A DNA stretch of 64,000 bases, from positions 186,001 to 250,000 of the forward strand of contig JAFZUV010000018.1 of NCBI GenBank assembly GCA_017618135.1, read 5' to 3'. The stretch is from Clostridia bacterium (GTDB lineage: Bacteria > Bacillota > Clostridia > Oscillospirales > Acutalibacteraceae). This document shows, piece after piece, positions 46,717 to 55,755 of this stretch. The position numbers and the translations under genes are program-made. The notes beneath the pieces were generated by a model. It ran no database searches. It was given only the letters and a program-made list of their open reading frames with translations, and was not told the origin of the DNA. The number at the start of each line of letters is the position of its first letter. Within the stretch, counting starts at the first letter, position 1.

Positions 46717-48561
46717 ATGAAGAAAAAACTTTTGACTACGGTATTGTCGGTAATTATTATTTTATCGGTAATATCCATTATATCGTTTACGGCGTTTGCG
46801 GAAAGAAGTGGAATTTACACATACGTAGTAATTGATGATGAAGCAACTATCACTAATGTAAGCACCGTTGCTGAAGGTAATATAGTTGTCCCTGAATTTT
46901 TAAATGGATACAGGGTAACCGCAATAGGGGAAAATGCATTTTACAACTGTGAAAATATTATTAATTTGACAATACCATCCTATATAACAACTATAGGTGT
47001 AGGTGCATTTTCTTGGTGTACAAATCTTCAAAGTGTTGATATTCAAGGTCATGTTGAACGCATTGAGTCCAGCACTTTTTATCACTGCAAAAAATTGGAA
47101 AACATCATCATCCCCGATACAGTTATTTTTATTGGCAGTATGGCATTTGAAGGATGCGCTTATTGTAAAAACGAAAATAATTTTAAAAATGGTGTTCTTT
47201 ACATTAAAAAATGTGTTGTCGATGCCAAAGTCAATCTCTCAGGAACCTGTGTAATAGAGTCAGGTACTAAAGTGATAGCATGTGATGCCTTTAAGTCGTG
47301 TGATTTTAAAAAAATTATTCTTCCTGATAGTATAGTTACTATTGGTGATAATGCTTTTGAAAGTTGTGTTAACCTAAATGAGATTGTTATTCGTGAAGGC
47401 GTTAAGTATATTGGCATTTCGGCGTTTGCTTGGTGTTCAAAATTAGAAAATATTTACATTCCTACAACGCTTTCGGAAATTTGCGAGAGTTCTTTTTGTG
47501 GTTGTAGTTCACTAAATAAAATTAATGTGCCAAAAAATATAGTTAAAATTTGTCAAGACGCTTTTTTTGAATGCGAAAATCTAAAAAGTGTCAGTTTAAA
47601 TACAGGTTTGACAGAAATAGGACTGCTTGCATTTCATAATTGTAAACAGTTAAAGTCCATATATATTCCAGAAGGTGTTTTAAGCTTAGGTTATGGAGCA
47701 TTTTCAGGATGTGATAGGTTAGTAACAGTGTCATTTCCAAAAAGCTTATCTGAATTAGAAAATTCATTTGATGATTGTAATTCTCTAACCGATGTATATT
47801 ATAATAGTGATGAAAATCAAAAAAATAAAATAATTGGCATAGAAAACGAATATTATTTAAATACATCTATATGGCATTATTTAGAAAATCCACCATGTAA
47901 TCACGCTGAAACATTTTGGAAAGTTATAAAAAGTGCAGAATTAACAGATGATGGCTTGAAGCAGGAAACCTGCTCATGGTGCGGCGAGATTTTGGATAGT
48001 GAAGAAATACCGGCTTTAGGCGTTACCTATGATATAGAAAACGCCGCAACAAATAACGAAGAAAGCATATCTGTAGCGGTGTCGGCTGAAAGCAACCTGC
48101 CGGAAACGGTTGAAGTAAAAGCCGAAAAGAAAAGCTCGGACGAAAAGCAAACCACATATGAAATACATCTTGAAAATAACGGCGTTGAGGTACAGCCGCT
48201 ATCGCCGGTGCTTGTAAAACTGCCTATACCCGAAGGGTTTGACAGGGATAAGCTTAATATCTACCGCAAAGAAGCGGACGGCAGTAAGACGAGAATGAAT
48301 TATATAATTGACGGCGACTTTGTGTATTTTGAAACTGACCATTTCAGCATATATGAAATACTTGAAAAGTTGTGCGGAGATATAAACGGAGACGGCAAAT
48401 TAAATAACAAAGATGCAGCACGCCTTTTCCAGTATTTTTCGGGTTGGAATGTAAATCCGAAAGAAGAAATGCTCGATATTAACGGCGACGGTACGGTAGA
48501 CAACAGAGATTTAACAAGGCTGTTCCAGTACCTTTCCGGGTGGACTGTGGAAATATTTTAG
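46717..48561 (+). CDS. Secreted BspA-like leucine-rich-repeat protein with C-terminal dockerin
   Basis: A 614-residue exported protein. A signal peptide (cut near FTAFA-ER) is followed by about 12 LRR_5/BspA repeats to about residue 385 (pattern IGENAFYNCENIINLTIP). A Cys-containing link and a beta-rich domain (about 430-550, LPETVEVKAEKKSS...PLSPVLVKLPIPEGFD) lead to a type I dockerin at 553-614 with two calcium loops DINGDGKLNNKD and DINGDGTVDNRD. The LRR half is more AT-rich than the rear half, suggesting a mosaic origin. Dockerins bind cohesins of cellulosome-type scaffolds; no cohesin gene is in the window. Adhesion to substrate or host is inferred. Confidence 0.88.
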   Translation: MKKKLLTTVLSVIIILSVISIISFTAFAERSGIYTYVVIDDEATITNVSTVAEGNIVVPEFLNGYRVTAIGENAFYNCENIINLTIPSYITTIGVGAFSWCTNLQSVDIQGHVERIESSTFYHCKKLENIIIPDTVIFIGSMAFEGCAYCKNENNFKNGVLYIKKCVVDAKVNLSGTCVIESGTKVIACDAFKSCDFKKIILPDSIVTIGDNAFESCVNLNEIVIREGVKYIGISAFAWCSKLENIYIPTTLSEICESSFCGCSSLNKINVPKNIVKICQDAFFECENLKSVSLNTGLTEIGLLAFHNCKQLKSIYIPEGVLSLGYGAFSGCDRLVTVSFPKSLSELENSFDDCNSLTDVYYNSDENQKNKIIGIENEYYLNTSIWHYLENPPCNHAETFWKVIKSAELTDDGLKQETCSWCGEILDSEEIPALGVTYDIENAATNNEESISVAVSAESNLPETVEVKAEKKSSDEKQTTYEIHLENNGVEVQPLSPVLVKLPIPEGFDRDKLNIYRKEADGSKTRMNYIIDGDFVYFETDHFSIYEILEKLCGDINGDGKLNNKDAARLFQYFSGWNVNPKEEMLDINGDGTVDNRDLTRLFQYLSGWTVEIF

Positions 48562-48564
48562 ACC

Positions 48565-48595
48565 AAAAGCGACTGCTTCGGCGGTCGCTTTTTCA
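48565..48595 (+). terminator. Terminator after the LRR/dockerin gene
   Basis: AAAAGCGACTGC (48565-48576) pairs with GCGGTCGCTTTT (48581-48592) with one G-U pair around TTCG. Confidence 0.85.
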
Positions 48596-48599
48596 TAAT

Positions 48600-48657
48600 T
48601 GCCTCCCTTGCCTAAAGGGAGGTGGCAAAACCGCAGGTTTTGACGGAGGGATTGCTT
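48600..48657. repeat. Dispersed stem-loop repeat (CCTCCCTT ... GACGGAGGG type)
   Basis: Two adjoining hairpins: CCTCCCTT/AAGGGAGG (48602-48622, loop GCCTA) and AAAACC-GCA-GGTTTT (48627-48641), then TGACGGAGGGATTG. I recall this composition as a common intergenic repeat in gut Ruminococcaceae; that is memory, not a search. Confidence 0.6.
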
Positions 48658-48698
48658 TTGTTTCGATTAGACCCTATGTATTCGCGCCGGCGCCGAAA

Positions 48699-48836
48699 CA
48701 GATGTCAGACATCAGGTAAAAGCCGCTTTGCTTCTCGTCAACTTATGAGCCTTCATAAGTTGACGAGAAGCAATGAGAGCGGATTATGCAGTTTTTTTAA
48801 AATGTCTGTTATCTGATATCTGTAGTCTGTCATCTG
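48699..48836. repeat. Nested inverted-repeat element with 21-bp perfect palindrome and heptad arms (includes heptad copy C)
   Basis: The core is a 21-bp perfect hairpin, 48728-48748 with 48753-48773, loop GCCT, whose arm contains CTTCTCGTCAACTTATGA. CCGCT (48723-48727) and AGCGG (48778-48782) extend it after a bulge. Outside, CAGATGTCAGACATCAGG (48699-48716) is 14/18 complementary to 48819-48836, which belongs to five heptads NNRTCTG (48802-48836). The 385-bp gap 48562-48946 holds only the terminator, repeats and the rpsL promoter; I see no gene in it. Confidence 0.7.
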
Positions 48837-48850
48837 TAAAATAAAAATCC

Positions 48851-48879
48851 TTGACAAAACAAGACTTCGGTGTTATTAT
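48851..48879 (+). promoter_or_regulatory. Promoter of the rpsL-rpsG-fusA operon
   Basis: TTGACA (48851-48856), 17 bases, TATTAT (48874-48879). Confidence 0.8.
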
Positions 48880-48946
48880 GTGATAGCGTGCCGTACTGTG
48901 TGCGACAGTTCGTTATGCAAATTTTAAGGAAAGGAGATAGTGAGTA

Positions 48947-49369
48947 GTGCCAACCTTTAACCAGTTAGTTCGCAGCGGTCGTGAGACGGTAGAGAAAAAG
49001 GCTAAGGCTCCGGCGCTTTTAAAGGGTTATAACTCAATGAAGCGCAACCTTACCGATAATGATTCTCCGCAGAAGCGCGGCGTTTGCACAGCTGTTAAGA
49101 CATCTACGCCCAAAAAGCCTAATTCGGCTCTTCGTAAAATCGCGAGAGTTCGTCTTTCCAACGGAATTGAAGTTTCGGCTTATATTCCCGGAATAGGTCA
49201 CAATCTTCAGGAACACAGCGTTGTTCTGATAAGAGGCGGTCGTGTTAAGGATCTCCCCGGTGTGCGTTATCACATCGTTCGCGGAACACTTGATACGCAG
49301 GGTGTTGCAAACAGAATGCAGGCGCGCTCTAAATACGGAGCGAAACGTCCAAAAGCAGGTGCGAAATAA
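48947..49369 (+). CDS. rpsL: 30S ribosomal protein S12
   Basis: A 140-residue S12 starting with GTG ([12 protein letters not shown]). The streptomycin loop reads [20 protein letters not shown] and the second loop [12 protein letters not shown], both wild-type in sequence. AAAGGAG lies seven to eight bases upstream. First gene of the str operon. Confidence 0.98.
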   Translation: MPTFNQLVRSGRETVEKKAKAPALLKGYNSMKRNLTDNDSPQKRGVCTAVKTSTPKKPNSALRKIARVRLSNGIEVSAYIPGIGHNLQEHSVVLIRGGRVKDLPGVRYHIVRGTLDTQGVANRMQARSKYGAKRPKAGAK

Positions 49370-49499
49370 TTTTAAAAAGACGAAATCTCTGCTATAACCG
49401 GCAGGCTTATATATATGAATTATATTCGCCTTGCTTGGTGCAACGGGAATTTGTCACTCGAGTACCTATGATATCATCTCTATGAAGGAGGGAAGCAAA

Positions 49500-49970
49500 G
49501 TGCCAAGAAGAGGCTTTATTGCTAAACGCGATGTCCTGCCCGATCCTATCTACAATTCAAAGAAGGTCACCCGTCTTATAAACAATGTTATGCTTGACGG
49601 TAAGAAGGGTGTAGCTCAGAAGATAGTTTACGGTGCTTTTGACATCATCAGTGAAAAAACAGGAAAGGATCCGCTTGAGGTTTTCGACGCGGCTATGGAG
49701 AACATTATGCCGCAGCTTGAATGTAAAGCTGTCCGCAAAGGCGGCGCAACCTATCAGGTTCCTTTTGAGGTTCGTCCTGAGAGGAAACAGACTCTCGGAC
49801 TCAGGTGGCTGACTATGTTCAGCCGTCAGCGTTCAGAACGCACAATGAAAGAGCGTCTTGCAGCGGAAATAATAGATGCTAACAATGGTATGGGTAATGC
49901 TGTTAAGAGGCGCGAGGAAATGCACAGAACCGCAGAAGCAAACAAGGCTTTTGCGCATTACAGGTGGTAG
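49500..49970 (+). CDS. rpsG: 30S ribosomal protein S7
   Basis: A 156-residue S7 starting at the GTG 49500 ([35 protein letters not shown]), with GAAGGAGGG upstream; the open frame begins 69 bases earlier without support. The core [21 protein letters not shown] binds 16S rRNA. The 130-bp spacer after rpsL contains no gene. Confidence 0.97.
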   Translation: MPRRGFIAKRDVLPDPIYNSKKVTRLINNVMLDGKKGVAQKIVYGAFDIISEKTGKDPLEVFDAAMENIMPQLECKAVRKGGATYQVPFEVRPERKQTLGLRWLTMFSRQRSERTMKERLAAEIIDANNGMGNAVKRREEMHRTAEANKAFAHYRW

Positions 49971-50006
49971 TTTTTTACCGCTGTCTGTTACTGTATGGAG
50001 GAAAAA

Positions 50007-52091
50007 ATGCCAAGGAAAGTATCTCTTGAAATGACGAGAAATATTGGTATTATGGCCCATATCGACGCCGGCAAAACGACCACTACCGAGCGTATACTTT
50101 TTTATACGGGTATAAACCGTAAGCTCGGTGAGACGCATGACGGCGCTTCGACCATGGACTGGATGGAGCAGGAGAAGGAGAGAGGTATTACCATTACCTC
50201 CGCCGCAACCACCTGTTTTTGGAAGGACCATCGTATCAATATAATTGACACACCGGGACATGTTGACTTTACGGTTGAAGTTCAGCGTTCTCTTCGTGTG
50301 CTTGACGGCTCTGTTACCGTTCTTTGTGCAAAGGGCGGCGTTGAGCCACAGTCTGAAACCGTATGGCATCAGGCTAACGAGTACCATGTGCCGCGTATGA
50401 TATTTGTCAACAAGATGGATATTATGGGTGCGGATTTTTATCATGTGCTCGATATGATTAAGGAAAGATTCAACTGTAATGCTGTCCCGATTCAGTTGCC
50501 TATCGGCGCTGAGGACACATTTAAGGGAATTGTTGACCTTATAAACAATGACGCTGAGATTTATTATGACGATCTCGGTAAGGATGTTCGCCGTGAGGAA
50601 ATTCCGGATGATATGAAGGAATTAGCGGCAAAATACCGTAATGCTCTTATTGAGTCTGTCGTTGAGATGGATGATGAGCTTATGGAAAAATATTTTGAGG
50701 GCGAAGAGCCGTCTGTAGATGAAATTAAAAAAATAATCCGCAAGGCAACCATTGCAAATGAGATGGTACCTGTAACTTGCGGAACTGCCTACAGAAACAA
50801 GGGTGTTCAGCCGCTTCTCGACGCTATCGTTGATTATATGCCCGCTCCTACCGATGTAGAAGCGATTAAGGGCGTAAATCCGAAAACCGGCGAGGAAGAG
50901 GACAGGCACTCTTCAGACAGCGAGCCGTTCTCAGCACTGGCTTTCAAAATCGCAACCGACCCGTATGTTGGTAAGATTTGCTATTTCCGTGTTTATTCCG
51001 GTACCGTTGACGCCGGAGCGGGAGTATACAACTCTGTAAAAGAAAACCGTGAGCGTATGGGCAGAATTTTGCAGATGCATGCAAATCACAGAGAGGACCT
51101 TGAGACTTGCTATGCAGGCGATATTGCCGCGGCGGTAGGTCTTAAAAACACAACTACCGGCGATACTCTTTGCGATGAAAAGCATCCGGTAATTCTTGAG
51201 TCTATGAACTTCCCTGAGCCGGTTATCCGCGTAGCCATTGAACCTAAGACCAAAGCAGGTCAGGAAAAAATGGGTATCGCGCTTGCAAAGCTTGCCGAGG
51301 AGGACCCAACCTTCCGTTGCTACACCGATGAGGAGACGGGGCAGACTATTATCGCCGGTATGGGCGAGCTGCACCTCGAAATTATCGTTGATCGTCTGCT
51401 TCGTGAATTTAAGGTTGAGGCTAATGTCGGCGCTCCGCAGGTTGCTTACAAAGAAAGCATACGCAAAAAGGTTGACCACGAAACCAAGTATAAACGCCAG
51501 TCGGGCGGTTCCGGTCAGTACGGTCATGTTAAAATCATACTTGAGCCTAATGAAACTGGCAAGGGCTATGAATTTATCAATTCCGTTACAGGCGGTTCTA
51601 TACCCAAAGAGTATATACCGGCGGTTGATGCCGGTATCCAGGGCGCTTTACAGGCGGGCGTGCTTGCGGGTTACCCTGTCGTTGATGTTAAGGTTACACT
51701 TTACGACGGTTCGTATCACGAAGTTGACTCGTCTGAGATGGCGTTCAAGATTGCCGGTTCTATGGCGTTTAAAGAGGCTTGCAGAATAGCTGATCCTGTT
51801 CTTTTAGAGCCGATAATGAAGGTTACCGTTATCGTTCCTGAGGAATATATGGGCGATGTAATAGGCGACCTCAATTCACGCCGCGGTGAAATTCAGGGCT
51901 TTGAAGACCGTTCAGGTCTTAAACAAATCAATGCCAGAGTGCCGCTCGGCGATATGTTCGGCTACGCCACAGATTTGCGCTCCAAGACACAGGGCCGCGG
52001 TCAGTATGTAATGGAGCCGGACGGTTATAAGGAAGTTCCTAAGAGCGTTGGTGAAAAGATTATTTCCAATCGTTCAAAGGAAGACCGATAA
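50007..52091 (+). CDS. fusA: Elongation factor G
   Basis: A 694-residue translocase GTPase. G1 AHIDAGKTT (near 17-25), G3 DTPGH, G4 NKMD are intact, and domains II-V follow to [19 protein letters not shown]. The ATG at 50007 follows GGAGG by five bases. Typical EF-G, not a tetracycline-protection paralogue: it sits in rpsL-rpsG-fusA-tuf order. Confidence 0.98.
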   Translation: MPRKVSLEMTRNIGIMAHIDAGKTTTTERILFYTGINRKLGETHDGASTMDWMEQEKERGITITSAATTCFWKDHRINIIDTPGHVDFTVEVQRSLRVLDGSVTVLCAKGGVEPQSETVWHQANEYHVPRMIFVNKMDIMGADFYHVLDMIKERFNCNAVPIQLPIGAEDTFKGIVDLINNDAEIYYDDLGKDVRREEIPDDMKELAAKYRNALIESVVEMDDELMEKYFEGEEPSVDEIKKIIRKATIANEMVPVTCGTAYRNKGVQPLLDAIVDYMPAPTDVEAIKGVNPKTGEEEDRHSSDSEPFSALAFKIATDPYVGKICYFRVYSGTVDAGAGVYNSVKENRERMGRILQMHANHREDLETCYAGDIAAAVGLKNTTTGDTLCDEKHPVILESMNFPEPVIRVAIEPKTKAGQEKMGIALAKLAEEDPTFRCYTDEETGQTIIAGMGELHLEIIVDRLLREFKVEANVGAPQVAYKESIRKKVDHETKYKRQSGGSGQYGHVKIILEPNETGKGYEFINSVTGGSIPKEYIPAVDAGIQGALQAGVLAGYPVVDVKVTLYDGSYHEVDSSEMAFKIAGSMAFKEACRIADPVLLEPIMKVTVIVPEEYMGDVIGDLNSRRGEIQGFEDRSGLKQINARVPLGDMFGYATDLRSKTQGRGQYVMEPDGYKEVPKSVGEKIISNRSKEDR

Positions 52092-52107
52092 AATAATAAA
52101 TAATACT

Positions 52108-52136
52108 TGAAATTTCGGGTATTTTTTGGTAAACTA
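52108..52136 (+). promoter_or_regulatory. Probable tuf-specific promoter
   Basis: TTGAAA (52108-52113), 17 bases, TAAACT (52131-52136) in the fusA-tuf gap, allowing extra EF-Tu expression. Confidence 0.6.
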
Positions 52137-52180
52137 TAACTATATAGCACAAACAAAAGCTATTAAGGAGGAAAATAACA

Positions 52181-53383
52181 ATGGCAAAGGCAAAATTTGA
52201 ACGTACCAAACCGCATGTTAATATTGGTACAATCGGTCACGTTGACCATGGTAAGACTACTCTTACAGCGGCAATCACAAAATATCTTTCTTTCAAGGGT
52301 CAGGCTCAGTTTGAGGATTATGCAAACATAGATAAGGCTCCTGAAGAGAGAGAGCGTGGTATTACAATCAATACCGCCCATGTTGAGTATGAGACTGACG
52401 CTCGTCACTATGCTCATGTTGACTGTCCGGGACACGCTGACTATGTTAAGAACATGATCACCGGTGCCGCTCAGATGGATGGCGCGATCCTCGTTATCGC
52501 CGCTACCGACGGTCCTATGGCTCAGACAAAAGAGCACCTTCTTCTCGCTCGTCAGGTTGGCGTTCCGTCAATCGTTGTATTTATGAACAAGTGCGATCAG
52601 GTTGATGACGATGAGCTTTTAGAGCTTGTTGAAATGGAAATCCGTGAAACTCTCGATAAGTATGAGTTCCCCGGTGATGATACACCGATAATCAAGGGCT
52701 CCGCTTTAGTAGCTCTTGAGTGCGCTTCTAATGATCCCAGTGATCCGGCTTATGCTCCTATCAAGGAACTTATGGATGCGGTTGACAGTTACATTCCTAC
52801 TCCTGACCGTAAGGCTGACCTTCCGTTCCTTATGCCTATCGAGGATGTTATGACTATTTCCGGTCGTGGTACTGTTGTTACCGGCCGTGTTGAGCGTGGT
52901 CAGCTTAAGGCAGGCGAGGAAGTTGAAATCATCGGTCTTACAGAAGAGCGTGCTAAGACAGTTGTTACTTCTATGGAAATGTTCCGCAAGACCCTTGATT
53001 ACTGCGAGGCAGGCGATAATGTCGGCGCACTTCTCCGTGGCGTAGGTCGTGAAGAGGTTGAGCGTGGTCAGGTTCTCTGCAAACCCGGCTCAATTAACCC
53101 CCATACAAAGTTCCACGGTCAGGTTTATGTTCTGACTAAGGAAGAGGGCGGCCGTCATACTCCGTTCTTTAACAACTATCGTCCGCAGTTCTATTTCAGA
53201 ACTACCGATGTTACCGGCGTTGTATCTCTTCCGGCAGGCACCGAGATGTGCATGCCCGGCGATAATGTAGAGATGGATGTTGAACTCATCACTCCTATCG
53301 CTATTGAAGAGGGTCTCCGTTTCGCTATCCGTGAGGGTGGCCGTACCGTAGGCTCCGGCGTTGTTACAAAGGTTAACGAGTAA
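52181..53383 (+). CDS. tuf: Elongation factor Tu
   Basis: A 400-residue EF-Tu. GHVDHGKTT (G1), [12 protein letters not shown] (G3) and NKCDQVDD (G4) are intact; the C-terminal barrel ends [18 protein letters not shown]. Start with AAGGAGG. The window has only this copy. Followed by the duplicated terminator discussed in the findings. Confidence 0.98.
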   Translation: MAKAKFERTKPHVNIGTIGHVDHGKTTLTAAITKYLSFKGQAQFEDYANIDKAPEERERGITINTAHVEYETDARHYAHVDCPGHADYVKNMITGAAQMDGAILVIAATDGPMAQTKEHLLLARQVGVPSIVVFMNKCDQVDDDELLELVEMEIRETLDKYEFPGDDTPIIKGSALVALECASNDPSDPAYAPIKELMDAVDSYIPTPDRKADLPFLMPIEDVMTISGRGTVVTGRVERGQLKAGEEVEIIGLTEERAKTVVTSMEMFRKTLDYCEAGDNVGALLRGVGREEVERGQVLCKPGSINPHTKFHGQVYVLTKEEGGRHTPFFNNYRPQFYFRTTDVTGVVSLPAGTEMCMPGDNVEMDVELITPIAIEEGLRFAIREGGRTVGSGVVTKVNE

Positions 53384-53404
53384 TAACAATTAAAAATTAA
53401 ATTA

Positions 53405-53447
53405 GTTTAGTTTTTTCGCCGTCTGCATTTGCAGGCGGCGATTTTTT
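53405..53447 (+). terminator. tuf terminator (left copy)
   Basis: CGCCGTCTGC (53417-53426) pairs with GCAGGCGGCG (53431-53440), followed by ATTTTTT; preceded by GTTTAGTTTTTT. A sister sequence occurs at 55692-55755. Confidence 0.88.
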
Positions 53448-53493
53448 AGTATCTTTTGTGTAATGTAGCAAAAAGCAACTCATATATTAAACT

Positions 53494-54375
53494 TTATTTT
53501 TTCCGGAATTTATAGAAACTATAATAATATTTTTTTTCAAAATACCAATAAATGCGCTTGCTGATTGATTTAAATAATACAATTGCGGTTTTGAAAAGTG
53601 CTGATGGATTTTTAGCATAATAAATGATTTTTTCTTTAAATGGTCTTTTTTGTGTAACAAATTGAGATTTATTTTCAAAAAAACCTAAATTGCTAAAATC
53701 ACAATATATTTTTTCTTTAGAAAAGAGTTTCGCATTAGATCTAAGCCATTTTCCTCTATACAAGCCATATCCTGTTTCTATGTTGATATTGTAATTGAAT
53801 ACTGATGTTGAATTACGCATCTGAACAAAAAACTTTTTGTTAATTCCTAATGACCGAAGATTTCCAATTTCTTCAAATTCCCATGGAGATTCAAAGTTTC
53901 TCAGACATTTAATGAGTGTGTTTTTGTCCCAAATGCCAATTTGCAAGCTAAAAGTATATCTGGCACCTGGTTCTCTTTGAACAAAAAAATTATTAATTGG
54001 TACTTGATCGTTCTTTATAACGCCATATCTTTCGAAGCAAATAGAGGCTATGTTATCGTTTTTCATCCATTGAATACAATCAGAAACAATATTTTGTCTA
54101 ACATCAGAAAGCAAGAAAAAATCATCCAGCATTAATATTACAAACCGGCTATCAATTCTTTTTAGGCAACTTTTTAATCGTTTACTCCAAGACCATTTGG
54201 GGTTTGAGTTTATTGTTGTTATATTTATGTTTTTGTCTTTATAATTTTTTGTTTCTGTGTTCAAATAAACGGGATAAGGGCAATCATTCCAATATCTGTT
54301 AAATAGAGTAAAAAAAGGAATCCAAGCATCCTGGTATTTATCACATGAACACACAAGAACAGAACAATCACTCAT
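53494..54375 (-). CDS. Putative glycosyltransferase-like protein of the AT-rich island
   Basis: A 293-residue soluble protein. It opens SVLVCSCDKYQDAWIPFFTLFNRYWNDCPYPVYLNTE and has an acidic metal-like motif FVILMLDDFFLLSD near 75-88, the pattern of GT-A capsular glycosyltransferases that lack the GT2 start. Later aromatic and basic stretches suggest membrane association at the end. It overlaps the GT2 gene upstream by eight bases, so the two are co-translated. Codons are far more A/T-rich than in tuf or the following PBP. The sugar and acceptor cannot be told. Confidence 0.7.
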   Translation of the reverse strand: MSDCSVLVCSCDKYQDAWIPFFTLFNRYWNDCPYPVYLNTETKNYKDKNINITTINSNPKWSWSKRLKSCLKRIDSRFVILMLDDFFLLSDVRQNIVSDCIQWMKNDNIASICFERYGVIKNDQVPINNFFVQREPGARYTFSLQIGIWDKNTLIKCLRNFESPWEFEEIGNLRSLGINKKFFVQMRNSTSVFNYNINIETGYGLYRGKWLRSNAKLFSKEKIYCDFSNLGFFENKSQFVTQKRPFKEKIIYYAKNPSALFKTAIVLFKSISKRIYWYFEKKYYYSFYKFRKK

Positions 54376-55447
54376 CTGTACTCACCCCTATTTTTAAAAA
54401 ATATAAAAGTTTCGTTTTTAAATTAATTATTCTTAGAATTATTTTATATTTTACGATATAATGTATGCGTTTTTGTATGTAATATCGCTTGTTGTAAACG
54501 GTTTTGTTTTTTATAAGATTTTTAATATCATCCGGTATAACAAACGGGCAATATCCACAATCTGAAAGTTGTTTTATATATTTTTTTGATTTAAATATAT
54601 TAAGTTGTGAAATTTTATCATAAGCATAATTAATTCTTGATAATAAATAATTTATTGTTGCTGACTTATTCTTAATTGATTCGTTTTCTGCAAAGTTTTT
54701 CAAATAATCAGCACCGTTTATTATTGAAGATAAATATTCATCAATGTTAACATTATGCATTACGGAATTGCTATGGTTTCTATGGAAATAGAATATATCC
54801 GGATATTCAATATTTACATTACTATATTTGTAATAAATGAAATTAAATATTTGATCCTCGCCATAACTTACATTTGTAAGGAACTTTAGGTTATTATCCA
54901 TAATAATTTTTAATTTAAAAAGCCTATGAGTACAAAATTCATATCTAAATTCGTTATCCTGAAAAAGTTTGCCTGATTCATATGATTTTTTTTCTTCGTT
55001 GGATAGTTCACTTATGAAATAGTATCCCTTAAACAATAAATGGTCACATGACGATTGATCGCATATATTTCTAAGTCGTTTTAGTATATTAATTCCAATA
55101 AAATCATCAGCGTCTACAAACCAGATATAACTCCCTCGTGCTTTATTTATACCGGCATTTCTTGCCGATGAAACGCCGGCGTGTTGCTGATGAATTGCTG
55201 TTATATTATCGAACTTTTCAGCATACTCATCAATGATTTTTCCGCTTTCATCAGTCGAACTGTCATTTATGCAAATGATTTCATATTCATCATAGGATAA
55301 ATCTTGTTTAAGGCAGGAATCGAGGCATTCCGACACATATTTTTCACAATTGTAGACGGGGATAATAATACTTAAAAAAACAGCTGAAGATTTATTGTTT
55401 AACCTTGGTTGTTCTTTCTTTTTAATACTATTATTTTCTCCATGCAT
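54368..55447 (-). CDS. Family 2 glycosyltransferase
   Basis: A 359-residue GT-A enzyme. FLSIIIPVYNCEKYVSECLDSCLKQ (about 24-48) is the nucleotide-sugar strand, and GSYIWFVDADDFI (about 105-117) supplies the DxD metal site. The C-terminal part carries a basic, hydrophobic end without clear full membrane spans. GGGAGG lies 11 bases before the ATG. Its 5' leader is the structured RNA with terminator at 55470-55632, so expression probably depends on readthrough. With the next gene it forms a small surface-polysaccharide module acquired from elsewhere, judged by AT bias. Confidence 0.9.
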   Translation of the reverse strand: MHGENNSIKKKEQPRLNNKSSAVFLSIIIPVYNCEKYVSECLDSCLKQDLSYDEYEIICINDSSTDESGKIIDEYAEKFDNITAIHQQHAGVSSARNAGINKARGSYIWFVDADDFIGINILKRLRNICDQSSCDHLLFKGYYFISELSNEEKKSYESGKLFQDNEFRYEFCTHRLFKLKIIMDNNLKFLTNVSYGEDQIFNFIYYKYSNVNIEYPDIFYFHRNHSNSVMHNVNIDEYLSSIINGADYLKNFAENESIKNKSATINYLLSRINYAYDKISQLNIFKSKKYIKQLSDCGYCPFVIPDDIKNLIKNKTVYNKRYYIQKRIHYIVKYKIILRIINLKTKLLYFLKIGVSTDE

Positions 55448-55469
55448 TTCTGTATCCTCCCTGATAAAA

Positions 55470-55494
55470 TAAAAAAGCGCAGCAGAGCTGCGCT
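55470..55494 (-). terminator. Intrinsic terminator (attenuator) before the GT2 ribosome site
   Basis: On the minus strand AGCGCAGC (55494-55487), loop TCT, GCTGCGCT (55483-55476), then TTTTTTATTTT. The U-tract ends only a few bases before the GGGAGG site of the GT2 gene. There is no T-tract in the other direction, so it is specific for leftward transcription. Confidence 0.85.
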
Positions 55495-55632
55495 AAAAAA
55501 CATAGGCTCTACTTCGCCAAAAGTACAACATTTCACCTATAGTGTATGCTGAAAATGAGCCATGCATTTTTATCAAGGAGATAAAAACAGCATGCGACAC
55601 TATAGGTGTTTTTATTCAGTTGTACTTTTGGC
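55470..55632 (-). ncRNA. Structured leader RNA with predicted pseudoknot (candidate attenuation/antitermination element)
   Basis: Reading the minus strand from the expected start at 55632: P1 GCCAAAAGUACAAC pairs with GUUGUACUUUUGGC (55619-55632 with 55516-55529, 14 perfect pairs). Inside, P2 CACCUAUAGUGU pairs with ACACUAUAGGUG (55597-55608 with 55534-55545), continuing after a CGC bulge with AUGCUG/CAGCAU (55588-55593 with 55546-55551). P3 UUUUUAUC/GAUAAAAA (55580-55587 with 55567-55574) has the loop UCCUU. The unpaired CAUGGCUC (55557-55564) is complementary to GAGCC-U-AUG (55501-55509) outside P1, a pseudoknot of eight pairs with one bulge. A terminator follows at once. I do not recognise a known riboswitch class. 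It may regulate the GT genes or be released as a roughly 160-nt RNA. Confidence 0.7.
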
Positions 55633-55638
55633 ATTATT

Positions 55639-55667
55639 ATTTTATCAAAGTTAAATTAAATAGTCAA
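55639..55667 (-). promoter_or_regulatory. Near-consensus promoter of the leader RNA / glycosyltransferase operon
   Basis: On the minus strand TTGACT (55662-55667), 17 bases, TAAAAT (55639-55644). The predicted start, seven bases on, is the first base of the P1 stem. Confidence 0.8.
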
Positions 55668-55691
55668 TAAAAACAAAACAGGTGTTTTCGG

Positions 55692-55755
55692 GTTTAGTTT
55701 TTTCACCGTCTATATTATGTTCTTTCTGGGCATAATACAGGCGGTGATTTTTTTG
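55692..55755 (+). terminator. Second copy of the tuf-type terminator
   Basis: GTTTAGTTTTTTC (55692-55704), then CACCGTCTATATTATG (55704-55719) pairing with CATAATACAGGCGGTG (55731-55746) and ATTTTTTT. No plus-strand gene ends here. It shares 19 of 20 bases on the left and 15 of 16 on the right with the tuf terminator at 53405-53447. Confidence 0.65.

Noticed and set aside
48622-48816. A 64-residue open frame in the repeat-rich spacer before rpsL
   Set aside because: It runs through the stem-loop repeat and the 21-bp palindrome, is highly basic without structure, and has no ribosome site.
55470-55632. 6S RNA or a CRISPR-related RNA
   Set aside because: The length is right for 6S, but the central open bubble is missing and a pseudoknot and GT gene follow. 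There are no direct repeats or spacers for CRISPR anywhere in the window.
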